Of a stretch of DNA of 64,000 bases, positions 24,383 to 32,632 are shown in pieces. Origin of the DNA: Streptomyces sp. MNU76 (lineage in GTDB: Bacteria > Actinomycetota > Actinomycetes > Streptomycetales > Streptomycetaceae); contig NZ_JAJKLK010000019.1 of NCBI RefSeq assembly GCF_020982545.1, positions 124,001-188,000 on the forward strand. Reading direction: 5' to 3'. The translations under genes and the position numbers were made by a program. The notes under the pieces were generated by a model, which saw only the letters and a list, made by a program, of their open reading frames with translations, did no database searches and had not been told where the DNA came from. Positions within the stretch are counted from its first letter, which is position 1, and every line of letters begins with the position of its first letter.

Positions 24383-24387
24383 GGGGA

Positions 24388-25437
24388 TCAGCCCTCCTGG
24401 GAGCCGGAACCGGAGCCGGTACGAAGAGTCGTCAGGCCGTGTTCGATGAAGACGGGGACCAGGTCGCCGATGCGGTCGAAGCCGCGGCCGACCGTCTGGC
24501 CGAGGGTGTACCGGTAGTGGATGCCCTCCAGGATCACGGCGAGCTTGAACCATGCGAACGCCGTGTACCAGGACACCGAGGAGACATCGCGGCCCGAGCG
24601 CGCCGCGTACCGTTCGACGATCTCGCTCGGGTCCGGGTGACCTGCGGCCGCCGCGGTCGTCGAGACGGGGGAGTCGGGCGTGGCCAGCGGCACGCTGTAC
24701 ATCACCAGCAGGCCCAGGTCGGTGAGGGGATCGCCGAGCGTGGACATCTCCCAGTCGAGGATGGCCTTGATCGCGTCGTCGTCGCCGAGCAGCACGTTGT
24801 CGAGGCGGTAGTCGCCGTGGACGACCGTCGCGGCGGGGGAGCGGGGGAGCCGGCGGCCCAGTGTCGCGTGGAGTTCGTCGATGCCGGCCAGCTCGCGGTT
24901 GCGGGACGCGTCCAGCTGTTTGCCCCAGCGCCGCAGCTGCCGGTCCAGGAAGCCCTCCGGGCGCCCGAAGTCGGCGAGGCCCACCTCGGCCGGGTCCACC
25001 GCGTGCAGTTCGACCAGGGTGTCGACCAGGCCCAGCACGGCGGCCCGGGTGCGCTCCGGCCCGAGCGGGGCCAGCTGCTCGGCGGTGCGGTAGGGGGTGC
25101 CCTCGACGAAGTCCATGACGTAGAAGGGCGCGCCGAGCACGTCCTCCTCCTCGCAGAGGAGCACGGGTCGCGGCACGGGCACGTCGGTCGGGTGCAGTGC
25201 GCTGATCACACGGTGCTCGCGCTTCATGTCGTGCGCGGTCGCCAGCACATGGCCCAGCGGCGGCCGCCGGACGACCCACTTCGCGGTGCCGTCCGTGACC
25301 TCGTACGTCAGGTTCGACCGCCCGCCCTCGATGAGCCGGCCGGTGAGCGGGCCGCTCACGAGTCCGGGCCGCTCGGCGTCGAGCAGGGCGCGGAGGCGGT
25401 CGGGGTCGAGACCTGGCGGGTGGTCTGGGTGCATCAT
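24388..25437 (-). CDS. Aminoglycoside-phosphotransferase-like kinase (ACAD10-type partner)
   Basis: A 349-residue protein kinase-fold enzyme. The catalytic loop VVHGDYRLDN (HxDxxxxN) and the metal site ILDWEMSTLGDP are intact, so it should phosphorylate a small hydroxylated molecule. This subgroup, paired with ACAD10/11-type dehydrogenases, is thought to phosphorylate hydroxyacyl-CoA or hydroxy acids before breakdown. The adjacent dehydrogenase supports that role. A CATACCGACCGGT site 44 nt upstream links it to the TetR gene at 22348. Confidence 0.87.
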   Translation of the reverse strand: MMHPDHPPGLDPDRLRALLDAERPGLVSGPLTGRLIEGGRSNLTYEVTDGTAKWVVRRPPLGHVLATAHDMKREHRVISALHPTDVPVPRPVLLCEEEDVLGAPFYVMDFVEGTPYRTAEQLAPLGPERTRAAVLGLVDTLVELHAVDPAEVGLADFGRPEGFLDRQLRRWGKQLDASRNRELAGIDELHATLGRRLPRSPAATVVHGDYRLDNVLLGDDDAIKAILDWEMSTLGDPLTDLGLLVMYSVPLATPDSPVSTTAAAAGHPDPSEIVERYAARSGRDVSSVSWYTAFAWFKLAVILEGIHYRYTLGQTVGRGFDRIGDLVPVFIEHGLTTLRTGSGSGSQEG

Positions 25438-25480
25438 CGCTCCTACACGCGAACGCGTTCTACCGGGACCCGTCTCATGA

Positions 25481-25498
25481 TGCCGACCGGTCGGTATG
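25481..25498. promoter_or_regulatory. CATACCGACCGGT operator before the kinase-dehydrogenase operon
   Basis: On the minus strand it reads CATACCGACCGGTCGGCA; the core CCGACCGGTCGG is a perfect 12-bp palindrome. It shares 13 consecutive bases with the SDR promoter site. Confidence 0.55.
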
Positions 25499-25584
25499 TC
25501 GTCCAGTGGGCGGCACGAAAGTGATCGGCATCTCCACGGGATCCGGCCGGAAAGGGCCGGATCCCGGAGTGAGCCGCGCGGCCC

Positions 25585-26487
25585 TCACGCGTGGCAGGTC
25601 ATCATCTCCCCGCCGTTGAGGGCCGCCATGTCCATGAACCCGGCGAACGGGTCGACGCCCTCGCCCTCCGGCTCCCCGTCCAGTTCGGCGTACGCCCGCC
25701 GCAGGTTCGCCGCCAGCCGCTCGCTCTCGGGCGGCGCGGCGTACTCCCCGAGATCCGTGCTCCGCGCGGCCTCCAGCGGGGTGAGTCCGGCCGCGTGCGA
25801 CTTCTCGGCGACCTCGGCCACGAACCGCATGTACCGCTCGGCCCGGTCGAACGCCGACGGGTCGATCACCGGCCCGTGCCCGGGGGCGACGGTCTCGGCG
25901 CCCAGCTCGCGCAGCAGCGCCAGTGCCCGCAGCGAACCGCTCAGCGACCCCATGAGGAAGAACGGCGTCCCGCCTTCGAAGACCAGGTCCCCCGCGAAGA
26001 GCACCCGGCGGTGCGGCAGCCACACCACCGAGTCTCCGACGGTGTGCGAGACGCCCGGGTGGATGACCTGCGCCTCGATGTCCCCGACATGCAGCGTCAC
26101 CCGGTCGTCGTACGTCAGGTCCGCGCCCTGGATGCTCACGTCCCCGAAGTCGGTCCGCGGCCAGAGCAGATGCAGGTGCTGTCCGCCGGCGAGGGCCTCG
26201 CGGCGGCGGGCCGAGTGCGAGACGAGGGTGGCGGCCGGCGTGAAGAAGCCGTTGCCGTAGGTGTGGTCCCCGTGGTGGTGGGTGTTGACCAGGAGCCGGG
26301 GCCTCGGGACCCCGGTCGCGGCGCCCAGCGCGCGGGTCCGGCGCTCCGTCGCCGCGGTGTCCACGAGCAGGGTCGAGGTGCCGTCACTGACGAAACCCGA
26401 GTTGTTCAGACACCATCCGCCGTCCGGCTGCACATACGCGTACACGTCGCTCGCGAGTTCGACGGTGTACGGCTCTTCCGCGGTCAT
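25585..26487 (-). CDS. MBL-fold metallo-hydrolase
   Basis: A 300-residue beta-lactamase-fold hydrolase. The metal-binding signature is NTHHHGDHTYGN, with further ligands in HTVGDSVVW, FAGDLVFEG and APGHGPV. It lacks a signal peptide, so it is cytoplasmic. The fold hosts lactonases, thioesterases and other hydrolases and the substrate is not apparent. The ATG giving MTAEEPY is preceded by AAGGGGG. The neighbour upstream is a His-rich metal-binding protein, but no operon link is evident. Confidence 0.85.
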   Translation of the reverse strand: MTAEEPYTVELASDVYAYVQPDGGWCLNNSGFVSDGTSTLLVDTAATERRTRALGAATGVPRPRLLVNTHHHGDHTYGNGFFTPAATLVSHSARRREALAGGQHLHLLWPRTDFGDVSIQGADLTYDDRVTLHVGDIEAQVIHPGVSHTVGDSVVWLPHRRVLFAGDLVFEGGTPFFLMGSLSGSLRALALLRELGAETVAPGHGPVIDPSAFDRAERYMRFVAEVAEKSHAAGLTPLEAARSTDLGEYAAPPESERLAANLRRAYAELDGEPEGEGVDPFAGFMDMAALNGGEMMTCHA

Positions 26488-26586
26488 GGTGACCCCCTTC
26501 GACCCCCGGATCGTCGCCAACCGGTGGTCAGAGCCTGCCGGTCGGCCACGATCCGGTGGCTTCCGGGGGTCCGGGAACGCGCCGGG

Positions 26587-26883
26587 TCAGTGGTCGTCCC
26601 AGTGCCCGTCGTGGGCGGCGTGCCGGTGTCCGTCGTGCACATAGTCCACGTGGTCCCCGTGGGTGACCGCCTGGTGCCCGCAGTCCTCGCCGTGCTCGTG
26701 GGCGTGACCGTCGTGCGCGGTGTGCCCGCTGGGCTCGCACTCGTCCCAGTGCCCGGAGTGCTCGCGGTGCAGATGCCCGTCGTGCGCGTAGTCGGTGTGG
26801 TCACCGTGCGTCACGGCGGTGTGTCCGCAGGTCGGACCGTGGTCGTGGTCGTGGACGGGGTGCTCCTGGTGAAGGGTGGTCAT
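26587..26883 (-). CDS. His-rich metal-binding protein with two internal repeats
   Basis: A 98-residue soluble protein with about a quarter of its residues His. Two copies of a roughly 30-residue unit follow each other, sharing the pattern CGH-AVTHGDH-DY-HDGH-H and ending in SGHWDE or DGHWDD. Each unit has one Cys and many His and Asp. This composition suggests storage or buffering of zinc, nickel or another transition metal (inference). No signal peptide or helix-forming membrane segment. The start with MTTLHQ is favoured because the upstream extension has no ribosome site. I see no clear metalloregulator box. Confidence 0.75.
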   Translation of the reverse strand: MTTLHQEHPVHDHDHGPTCGHTAVTHGDHTDYAHDGHLHREHSGHWDECEPSGHTAHDGHAHEHGEDCGHQAVTHGDHVDYVHDGHRHAAHDGHWDDH

Positions 26884-26985
26884 GGTGCTCGCCTTCGCTG
26901 GTACGAGGGGTGACTTGTCCAGGCTAGGCACAGAAGTCTCAATTCTTCCTTTCCGAAACTCCATGCACACACCAAGAGTTCCCCT

Positions 26986-27705
26986 TCAGAACACCAGTGC
27001 CGCCCCGCACACCGCGAGGGCGATCACGCACAGGGCGGCCGTCGTGGCGGCCGGAGGAGCGAGGGCGGGAGGGCGGACGGCGGCCAGGGCGGCGATACGC
27101 CGATGGGCGAGCGCCAGGAGAGCCAGCCACAGCGCCGCGCACAGGGCCGCGGCCAGCACGCCCGCCGTCGACGGCCCACCGTGCAGCGCGGACTTCGCCG
27201 CGAGCACGGCGATCACGGCTCCCGTGAGAGTCGTACGGCGCCAGGCGAGCCGGGTCCGTTCGGGCTGGAGGCCGGGGTCGCGGTCGGGGGCGGCCGGGGA
27301 GCGGGCACCGGGCTCACCCTCCCACCCGAGCAGCACGACGACGACCATCGCGACGGCGACCACGGCGACGACGACACCGAGCAGCGCGGGGAAACGCGAC
27401 ACCGGCAGATCCTCCCCGCGCCGCATCGCCCGTTCGCAGCGCACCCAGTGGTTGACGGCCCGCAGCGCGCACAGCACCCCGGCCGCCAGCAGGGCGAGCG
27501 CGAGCCCGACCCGCCAGCCCCAGCGCAGGTCCGGCAGGAACTGGTCCACCGCGAAGCCGCCGCCGATGAGCGCGAGCGCGGTGCGCAGCCAGGCCAGGAA
27601 TGTCCGCTCGTTGGCCAGGGAGAACCGGTAGTCCGGGGTCCTGCCGTCCTTCCGGACGTCCTCGGGGACGAACCAGAGTCGGACGTTCCGCACAAATTCG
27701 ATCAC
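26986..27705 (-). CDS. Fused double DUF202 membrane protein (YidH-like)
   Basis: A 239-residue membrane protein with six hydrophobic segments. The first half has the DUF202/YidH signature FSLANERTFLAWLRTALA; the second half repeats it in a shorter form (LQPERTRLAWRRTTL). I recall the two halves as separate neighbouring genes in other Streptomyces; here they are joined by a Pro/Asp-rich linker (RSPAAPDRDPG). Function is unknown for the family. Confidence 0.8.
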   Translation of the reverse strand: MIEFVRNVRLWFVPEDVRKDGRTPDYRFSLANERTFLAWLRTALALIGGGFAVDQFLPDLRWGWRVGLALALLAAGVLCALRAVNHWVRCERAMRRGEDLPVSRFPALLGVVVAVVAVAMVVVVLLGWEGEPGARSPAAPDRDPGLQPERTRLAWRRTTLTGAVIAVLAAKSALHGGPSTAGVLAAALCAALWLALLALAHRRIAALAAVRPPALAPPAATTAALCVIALAVCGAALVF

Positions 27706-27735
27706 ATGCCGGACACTACCGGTCGACTTCGAGCG

Positions 27736-28248
27736 TCAGTCGCCCCGGTCCTCCTTGAGCCGCTCGTACGCCGCCGCCCCGTCCGGCACCCACTCCCACT
27801 CGCCCAGCCGCCGCTCCAGCTCGGCCTCCGTGAGGAACCCGTGCCAGGCCACCTCCTCGACCTGCGGGCTCACCGGCGACGCGCAGCGGACCTCGTACAC
27901 GGCCGACCACCAGCTGCATCCCGCGCCGTCGTCGTACAGGAACTTGAACAGCGGCTCGGGGCGCGGCAGCCCGGTGACCCCCAGCTCCTCCTCGGCCTCG
28001 CGCAGCGCCGCGTCGTCGTAGGACTCGCCCGCCCCGACGACCCCGCCGACGAACATGTCGTACAGCGACGGGTAGACCAGCTTCGTCGCCGTCCGCCGGT
28101 GCACGAAGATCCGCCCCTCGGCATCCCTGGCCAGCACGAACACGGCCCGATGCCGCATCCCCCGCGCATACACCTCCCCCTGCGGTGCCTGCCCGATGAC
28201 CTGGTCGTCCTCGTCCACGATGTCGAGAATCTCGTCGGCTGCGCTCAT
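27736..28248 (-). CDS. Nudix hydrolase
   Basis: A 170-residue pyrophosphohydrolase. The Nudix box is complete: GGVVGAGESYDDAALREAEEELG, quoted here in parts as GGVVGAGES and REAEEELG. The N-terminal layout (ILDIVDEDDQVIGQA, HRAVFVLARD) resembles the isopentenyl-diphosphate isomerase-like and YfcD-type subgroup. The internal ATG (MSAADEI) is chosen; the upstream frame runs through the dispersed CGCGCAGTTCC repeat and would not be translated. The substrate is unknown. Confidence 0.87.
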   Translation of the reverse strand: MSAADEILDIVDEDDQVIGQAPQGEVYARGMRHRAVFVLARDAEGRIFVHRRTATKLVYPSLYDMFVGGVVGAGESYDDAALREAEEELGVTGLPRPEPLFKFLYDDGAGCSWWSAVYEVRCASPVSPQVEEVAWHGFLTEAELERRLGEWEWVPDGAAAYERLKEDRGD

Positions 28249-28310
28249 GGCCCCATCCAAGCAGGGGGTGGGACGAGAGCGGCTTTCGGCTGCCGGCCCG
28301 GTGGGGCTTC

Positions 28311-28331
28311 TCGCGCAGTTCCCCGAGCCCC
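28311..28331. repeat. Single copy of the dispersed CGCGCAGTTCC repeat
   Basis: TCGCGCAGTTCCCCGAGCCC lies in the 269-nt gap between the Nudix gene and the divergent flavoprotein gene. Nothing else distinctive is visible in this gap. Confidence 0.6.
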
Positions 28332-28517
28332 CGAAACACACGGCCCTGCGGGCCGATGAGAGAAGAGACCCATCTCGGCAGTTGACTAGGTCACGCCTTC
28401 TGCCGAAGGATCTGATCCCTAAGCTGCTGACCGGCCGGTAACAACGCGCGGGGGCCGTGCTCCGCCCCGTTTCGGCGTGCCCCGGTTGCCTGACCCGTTC
28501 CCGAGAGGACGTCCTCC

Positions 28518-30173
28518 ATGTCGTACGACGCAGATGTGATCGTGATCGGGGCGGGCCTCGCCGGGCTCGCGGCGACCGCGGAGCTCGTCGACGCGGGCCG
28601 CAAGGTGATCCTCCTCGACCAGGAGCCGGAGCAGTCGATCGGCGGCCAGGCGCACTGGTCCTTCGGCGGGCTCTTCTTCGTCGACTCGCCCGAGCAGCGC
28701 CGTCTGCGGATCAAGGACAGCCACGCCCTCGCCCTCCAGGACTGGATGGGCACGGCCGCCTTCGACCGCGAGGAGGACCACTGGCCGCGCAAGTGGGCCG
28801 AGGCGTACGTGAACTTCGCGGCCGGGGAGAAGCGGTCCTGGCTGTACCAGCAGGGCGTCCGGTTCTTCCCGGTGGTCGGCTGGGCCGAGCGCGGCGGCTA
28901 CGACGCAGGCGGCCACGGCAATTCCGTCCCCCGCTTCCACATCACCTGGGGCACCGGCCCCGGGCTCGTCGCGCCCTTCGAGCGGCGGGTGCGGGAAGGG
29001 GTGCGCCGGGGACTGGTCCAGCTGAAGTTCCGGCACCGGGTGACCGGACTGTCGCGCAGCGCGGGCTCCGTCGACACCGTCACCGGCGAGATCCTGGAAG
29101 CCTCGACGATCGAACGCGGTCAGCCGAGCAGCCGCGAGGTCACCGGCGCCTTCGAACTGAAGGCCCAGGCCGTGATCGTCACCTCCGGCGGCATCGGCGG
29201 CAACCACGACCTGGTCCGCGCCAACTGGCCCGAGCGCCTCGGCAACCCCCCGGAGAAGATGATCTCCGGTGTGCCCGCGCACGTCGACGGCCGGATGCTC
29301 GGCATCGCCGAGGAGACAGGCGCGCGCCTCATCAACCGCGACCGGATGTGGCACTACACCGAGGGCATCCAGAACTGGAACCCCATCTGGGACAACCACG
29401 GCATCCGTGTCCTGCCCGGCCCGTCCTCGCTCTGGCTGGACGCCCGCGGCAAGCGCCTGCCCGTGCCGCTCTTCCCGGGCTTCGACACCCTCGGCACCCT
29501 CGAACACATCATGAAGACCGGGTACGACTACACGTGGTTCGTGCTCGACCAGAAGATCATCGGCAAGGAGTTCGCCCTCTCCGGCTCCGAGCAGAACCCC
29601 GACCTGACGGGCAAGTCCATCAAGGACGTCTTCATCCGGGCCCGCGCGGACGTCCCCGGCCCGGTGAAGGCGTTCATGGACCACGGCGTGGACTTCGTCG
29701 TCGAGAAGGACCTCGGCTCCCTGGTCCGCGGGATGAACGCGCTCACCAAGGATCCGCTGATCGACGAGGCCGAGCTGCGCCGCGAGATCGTCTTCCGGGA
29801 CCGTGAGGTCGCCAACCCCTTCACCAAGGACCTCCAGGTCATGGCGATCCGGGGGGCCCGCAACTACCTCGGAGACAAGCTCATCCGCACCGCAGCCCCG
29901 CACCGCATCCTCGACCCCAAGGCGGGCCCGCTGATCGCCGTCCGCCTGAACATCCTGACCCGCAAGACCCTCGGCGGCCTGGAGACCGACCTCTCCTCCC
30001 GGGTCCTCACCGAGGGCGGCGACCCGCTGGAGGGCGTGTACGCGGCGGGCGAGGCCGCGGGCTTCGGCGGCGGCGGCGTCCACGGCTACCGCTCCCTGGA
30101 GGGCACATTCCTCGGCGGCTGCCTGTTCTCGGGCCGCACGGCGGGCCGGGCGGCGGCCAAGGCGACGGGCTGA
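28518..30173 (+). CDS. KstD-like FAD-binding dehydrogenase
   Basis: A 551-residue flavoprotein of the 3-ketosteroid-delta1-dehydrogenase / fumarate reductase superfamily. The N-terminal FAD motif is VIGAGLAGLAATAELVDAG followed by an acidic strand end (LLDQEPEQSIGGQA). The C-terminal FAD segment is GVYAAGEAAGFGGGGVHGY. The substrate is not evident; a double bond or alcohol next to a carbonyl is likely. The ATG has GAGAGGACG before it. A 24-bp repeat copying the last codons follows the stop. Confidence 0.82.
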   Translation: MSYDADVIVIGAGLAGLAATAELVDAGRKVILLDQEPEQSIGGQAHWSFGGLFFVDSPEQRRLRIKDSHALALQDWMGTAAFDREEDHWPRKWAEAYVNFAAGEKRSWLYQQGVRFFPVVGWAERGGYDAGGHGNSVPRFHITWGTGPGLVAPFERRVREGVRRGLVQLKFRHRVTGLSRSAGSVDTVTGEILEASTIERGQPSSREVTGAFELKAQAVIVTSGGIGGNHDLVRANWPERLGNPPEKMISGVPAHVDGRMLGIAEETGARLINRDRMWHYTEGIQNWNPIWDNHGIRVLPGPSSLWLDARGKRLPVPLFPGFDTLGTLEHIMKTGYDYTWFVLDQKIIGKEFALSGSEQNPDLTGKSIKDVFIRARADVPGPVKAFMDHGVDFVVEKDLGSLVRGMNALTKDPLIDEAELRREIVFRDREVANPFTKDLQVMAIRGARNYLGDKLIRTAAPHRILDPKAGPLIAVRLNILTRKTLGGLETDLSSRVLTEGGDPLEGVYAAGEAAGFGGGGVHGYRSLEGTFLGGCLFSGRTAGRAAAKATG

Positions 30174-30240
30174 GCGGCGGCGAGGGCGACGGGTCGTACG
30201 GCGGCGAGGGCGACGGGCTGTACGGCGGCGAGGGCTGAGC
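30152..30240. repeat. 24-bp tandem repeat overlapping the flavoprotein 3' end
   Basis: About 3.7 copies of a 24-bp unit beginning GGCGGCGAGGGCGACGGG. The first, slightly diverged copy contains the last codons and the stop of the upstream gene, so the array seems to have grown by duplicating the gene's end. Confidence 0.75.
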
Positions 30241-30322
30241 GCGGCGCCGCACTCATGACGGAATTCTGACGAATACCCGCCGCCGCTGGCCCAGCCGGGG
30301 TGGCGGGTGTTCGAATCGATAC

Positions 30323-31114
30323 GTGAACCCTGAACACCCCCAAGCACGGGAAGCGCCGCCGGAGCCCCCGGCCCCGGCGGCCCCCACCGACCGGGCGGAC
30401 GCCTCCGAGGGCCGTGGCGCGCCCATCGGCCGCCGTGTCCTCCTCGGTACCCTCGGCCTCGGCGCCCTCGGCGTCGTCTCCGCGCCGGTCCTCCAGCGCG
30501 GCATGGAGGCGTTCCTCGGCGAGGCGGCCCAGAAGGACCCCACCGGCCTGACCGGCCTGCTCCCCAACGGAGGCGGCTTCCGCTACTACTCCGTGACGTC
30601 GTCCGTCCCGCGCAGGACCGCGAAGAACTACCGTCTCACCGTCGACGGCCTGGTCGACAAGCCCGGTTCCTACACCCTCGCCGACCTGCGGGCCCTTCCG
30701 CAGACCCGGATGGTGAAGGACGTCCAGTGCGTCACCGGCTGGCGCGTGCCGGACACCCCGTTCGAGGGCGTACGGCTCTCCGTGCTGCTGGACGCGGCCG
30801 GGGTGCGCTCCTCGGCGGGGGCGGTCCGCTTCACCTGCTTCGACGGGGCGTACAGCGAGAGCCTCACCCTGGAGCAGGCCCGCCGCGCGGACGTCCTGGT
30901 GGCGCTGCGGATGCAGGACAAGGACCTCAGCCACAACCACGGCGGCCCGGTCCGCCTGTACGTCGCCCCCATGTACTTCTACAAGTCGGCGAAGTGGCTC
31001 TCCGGCATCGAGGTCACGAAGGAGGTCGAACCCGGCTACTGGGAGGAGCGGGGCTACGACATCGACGCGTGGGTCGGCCGATCGAACGGGCGGGACGATG
31101 AACCGACGACTTGA
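30323..31114 (+). CDS. Molybdopterin-dependent oxidoreductase (sulfite oxidase/MsrP-like)
   Basis: A 263-residue protein with a Pro-rich start, a twin-Arg membrane anchor (GRRVLLGTLGLGALG) and an oxidoreductase domain facing outwards. The Cys in VKDVQCVTGWRV is the expected molybdenum ligand. SHNHGGPVRLYVAPMYFYKSAKW (shown in part: NHGGPVRLY, FYKSAKW) is characteristic of this fold. The next gene, overlapping by 17 nt, is a membrane cytochrome b, as in the MsrP-MsrQ and similar pairs, so it probably supplies or accepts the electrons. The GTG start lacks a clear ribosome site. Confidence 0.83.
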   Translation: MNPEHPQAREAPPEPPAPAAPTDRADASEGRGAPIGRRVLLGTLGLGALGVVSAPVLQRGMEAFLGEAAQKDPTGLTGLLPNGGGFRYYSVTSSVPRRTAKNYRLTVDGLVDKPGSYTLADLRALPQTRMVKDVQCVTGWRVPDTPFEGVRLSVLLDAAGVRSSAGAVRFTCFDGAYSESLTLEQARRADVLVALRMQDKDLSHNHGGPVRLYVAPMYFYKSAKWLSGIEVTKEVEPGYWEERGYDIDAWVGRSNGRDDEPTT

Positions 31115-31721
31115 GGAGCGGCCGGTCGTCACGGCCTCCCGCGTCCCGCGCTTCACCGCCGTCGAACGCTGGATCCACCGGACGACCGCGGCCCTGATGG
31201 GCGTCTGTGTGGCGACGGCGGCCTGCCTCTACCTCCCCGCCCTCGCCGAACTGGTCGGCCGCCGGGCCCTGGTGGTCATGGTCCACCAGTGGACGGGCCT
31301 CCTCCTGCCCCTCCCGGTCCTGGCGGGCCTGGTCTCCCGCGCGTTCCGCGCGGACCTCGGCCGCCTCAACCGCTGGGGCCCGCACGACCGCCTCTGGCTC
31401 CGCGCCGCCCGCCGTCGGCTTCCCGGCCCGCGCCCCGCCGCGAAGTTCAACGCCGGCCAGAAGCTCTACGCGGCCTGGATCGCCGGCGCCACCCTCGTCA
31501 TGCTCGCCACGGGCCTGATGATGTGGTTCACCCACCTCACCCCCCTGATGTGGCGGACCAGCGCGACCTTCGTCCACGACTGGCTGGCCCTGACCATCGG
31601 CATCGTCCTCGCCGGCCACATCGGCATGGCCCTGGGCGACCCGGAGGCCCGACGCGGCCTGCGTACGGGCTCGGTGAGCCGGGAGTGGGCGGACAGCGAG
31701 CACCCGCTGTGGCGGCCGTAG
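31098..31721 (+). CDS. Di-haem cytochrome b-type membrane subunit
   Basis: A 207-residue protein with four hydrophobic helices. His residues in ERWIHRTT, VMVHQWTG, FVHDWLAL and LAGHIGMA are placed as ligands for two haems, as in formate-dehydrogenase/YedZ-like cytochromes. It starts inside the 3' end of the molybdoenzyme gene, a sign of coupled translation, and likely passes electrons between that enzyme and the quinone pool. Confidence 0.83.
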   Translation: MNRRLEERPVVTASRVPRFTAVERWIHRTTAALMGVCVATAACLYLPALAELVGRRALVVMVHQWTGLLLPLPVLAGLVSRAFRADLGRLNRWGPHDRLWLRAARRRLPGPRPAAKFNAGQKLYAAWIAGATLVMLATGLMMWFTHLTPLMWRTSATFVHDWLALTIGIVLAGHIGMALGDPEARRGLRTGSVSREWADSEHPLWRP

Positions 31722-31970
31722 ACCGTAGACGGTAAGCCGCGCGTAGGCCGTCGGTCGAGACCAGGGGGGCGGGGAGCCGGCTCCGGTTCCCCGCCCCCTG
31801 AACGACCATCGCTCCGCTCCGGCCCGCGCCCCTAGATGATCAGCGACAGCAGCAGCACGATCGCCCCCGCCACCACCGAGGTGATCGTCTCCATCACCGT
31901 TGGGGAGGTGTCAGGGGAGGTGGGGGTGGGGAGGAGGCCGGGCGGCAGCAGGAGTCGGCGGCCGAGGGGC

Positions 31971-32489
31971 CTACGACGACGCCGGATCGAACTCCCGCAG
32001 CGCCGTGACCGCCCGCTCGGCGATCTCCTCGGGCGCGCCCGCCACATCGACCGCGACGCCCGCCTCGTCCGCCTCCAGGGGCTGCAGCGTGGCGAACTGC
32101 GAGTCGAGCAGCGCGGTGGGCATGAAGTGGCCCTGCCGGTGGGACATCCGGTCCTCGATGAGCGCCCGGTCACCGGTGAGATGCACGAAGACGACACCGG
32201 GCGCCGCCGCCCGCAGCCGGTCCCGGTAGGACCGCTTCAACGCGGAACAGCTGACCACCCCGCCGAGCCCGGCCCGGTCGTGCGCCCAGGCGCCGATGGC
32301 GTCCAGCCACGGACCTCGGTCCGCGTCGTCCAGCGGTGTCCCGGCCGACATCTTGGCGATGTTGGCCGCGGGGTGGAAGTCGTCGCCCTCGGCGTACGGA
32401 ACGCCGAGCCGTGCCGCGAGCAGGGGACCGATCGTGGTCTTCCCGGTCCCTGCCACGCCCATCACCACGACGACATGAGGGGTACGCAT
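31971..32489 (-). CDS. gntK: Gluconokinase
   Basis: Phosphorylates gluconate to 6-phosphogluconate, feeding the pentose phosphate pathway. The 172 residues match the small P-loop kinase family: Walker A VMGVAGTGKTT, GDDFHPAANIAKMSAGTPLDD and CSALKRSYRDRLR. The ATG (MRTPHVVVV) is preceded by GAGGT. It is divergent from a GntR-type regulator across 143 nt. No gluconate permease follows; only a 20-residue hydrophobic remnant-like frame is seen downstream. Confidence 0.9.
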   Translation of the reverse strand: MRTPHVVVVMGVAGTGKTTIGPLLAARLGVPYAEGDDFHPAANIAKMSAGTPLDDADRGPWLDAIGAWAHDRAGLGGVVSCSALKRSYRDRLRAAAPGVVFVHLTGDRALIEDRMSHRQGHFMPTALLDSQFATLQPLEADEAGVAVDVAGAPEEIAERAVTALREFDPASS

Positions 32490-32583
32490 CACTACCTCGC
32501 TGTCTTCGTCGACATCTGAGACGTCACCCGACGTCGACGACACTGAAGCCCATTAGGTACGACGAATTCAAGCCCTCGACATA

Positions 32584-32600
32584 AATAAGTCTGACTTTTT
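32584..32600. promoter_or_regulatory. AT-rich palindrome in the gntK-gntR intergenic region
   Basis: AAGTC-T-GACTT (32587-32597) is a perfect palindrome inside an AT-rich island, 36 nt before the GntR start. It is a candidate operator for the regulator. Confidence 0.4.
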
Positions 32601-32632
32601 CTTCACCCCCCGCTCCTCGTACCCTGACCCCC

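Noticed and set aside
24388..25437. Aminoglycoside resistance gene
   Set aside because: Although the fold is that of aminoglycoside phosphotransferases, the pairing with an ACAD10/11-like dehydrogenase points to catabolism.
31834..31896. A 20-residue hydrophobic frame (METITSVVAGAIVLLLSLII) downstream of gluconokinase
   Set aside because: It could be a remnant of a gluconate permease or a tiny membrane peptide, but there is no ribosome site and no further evidence.
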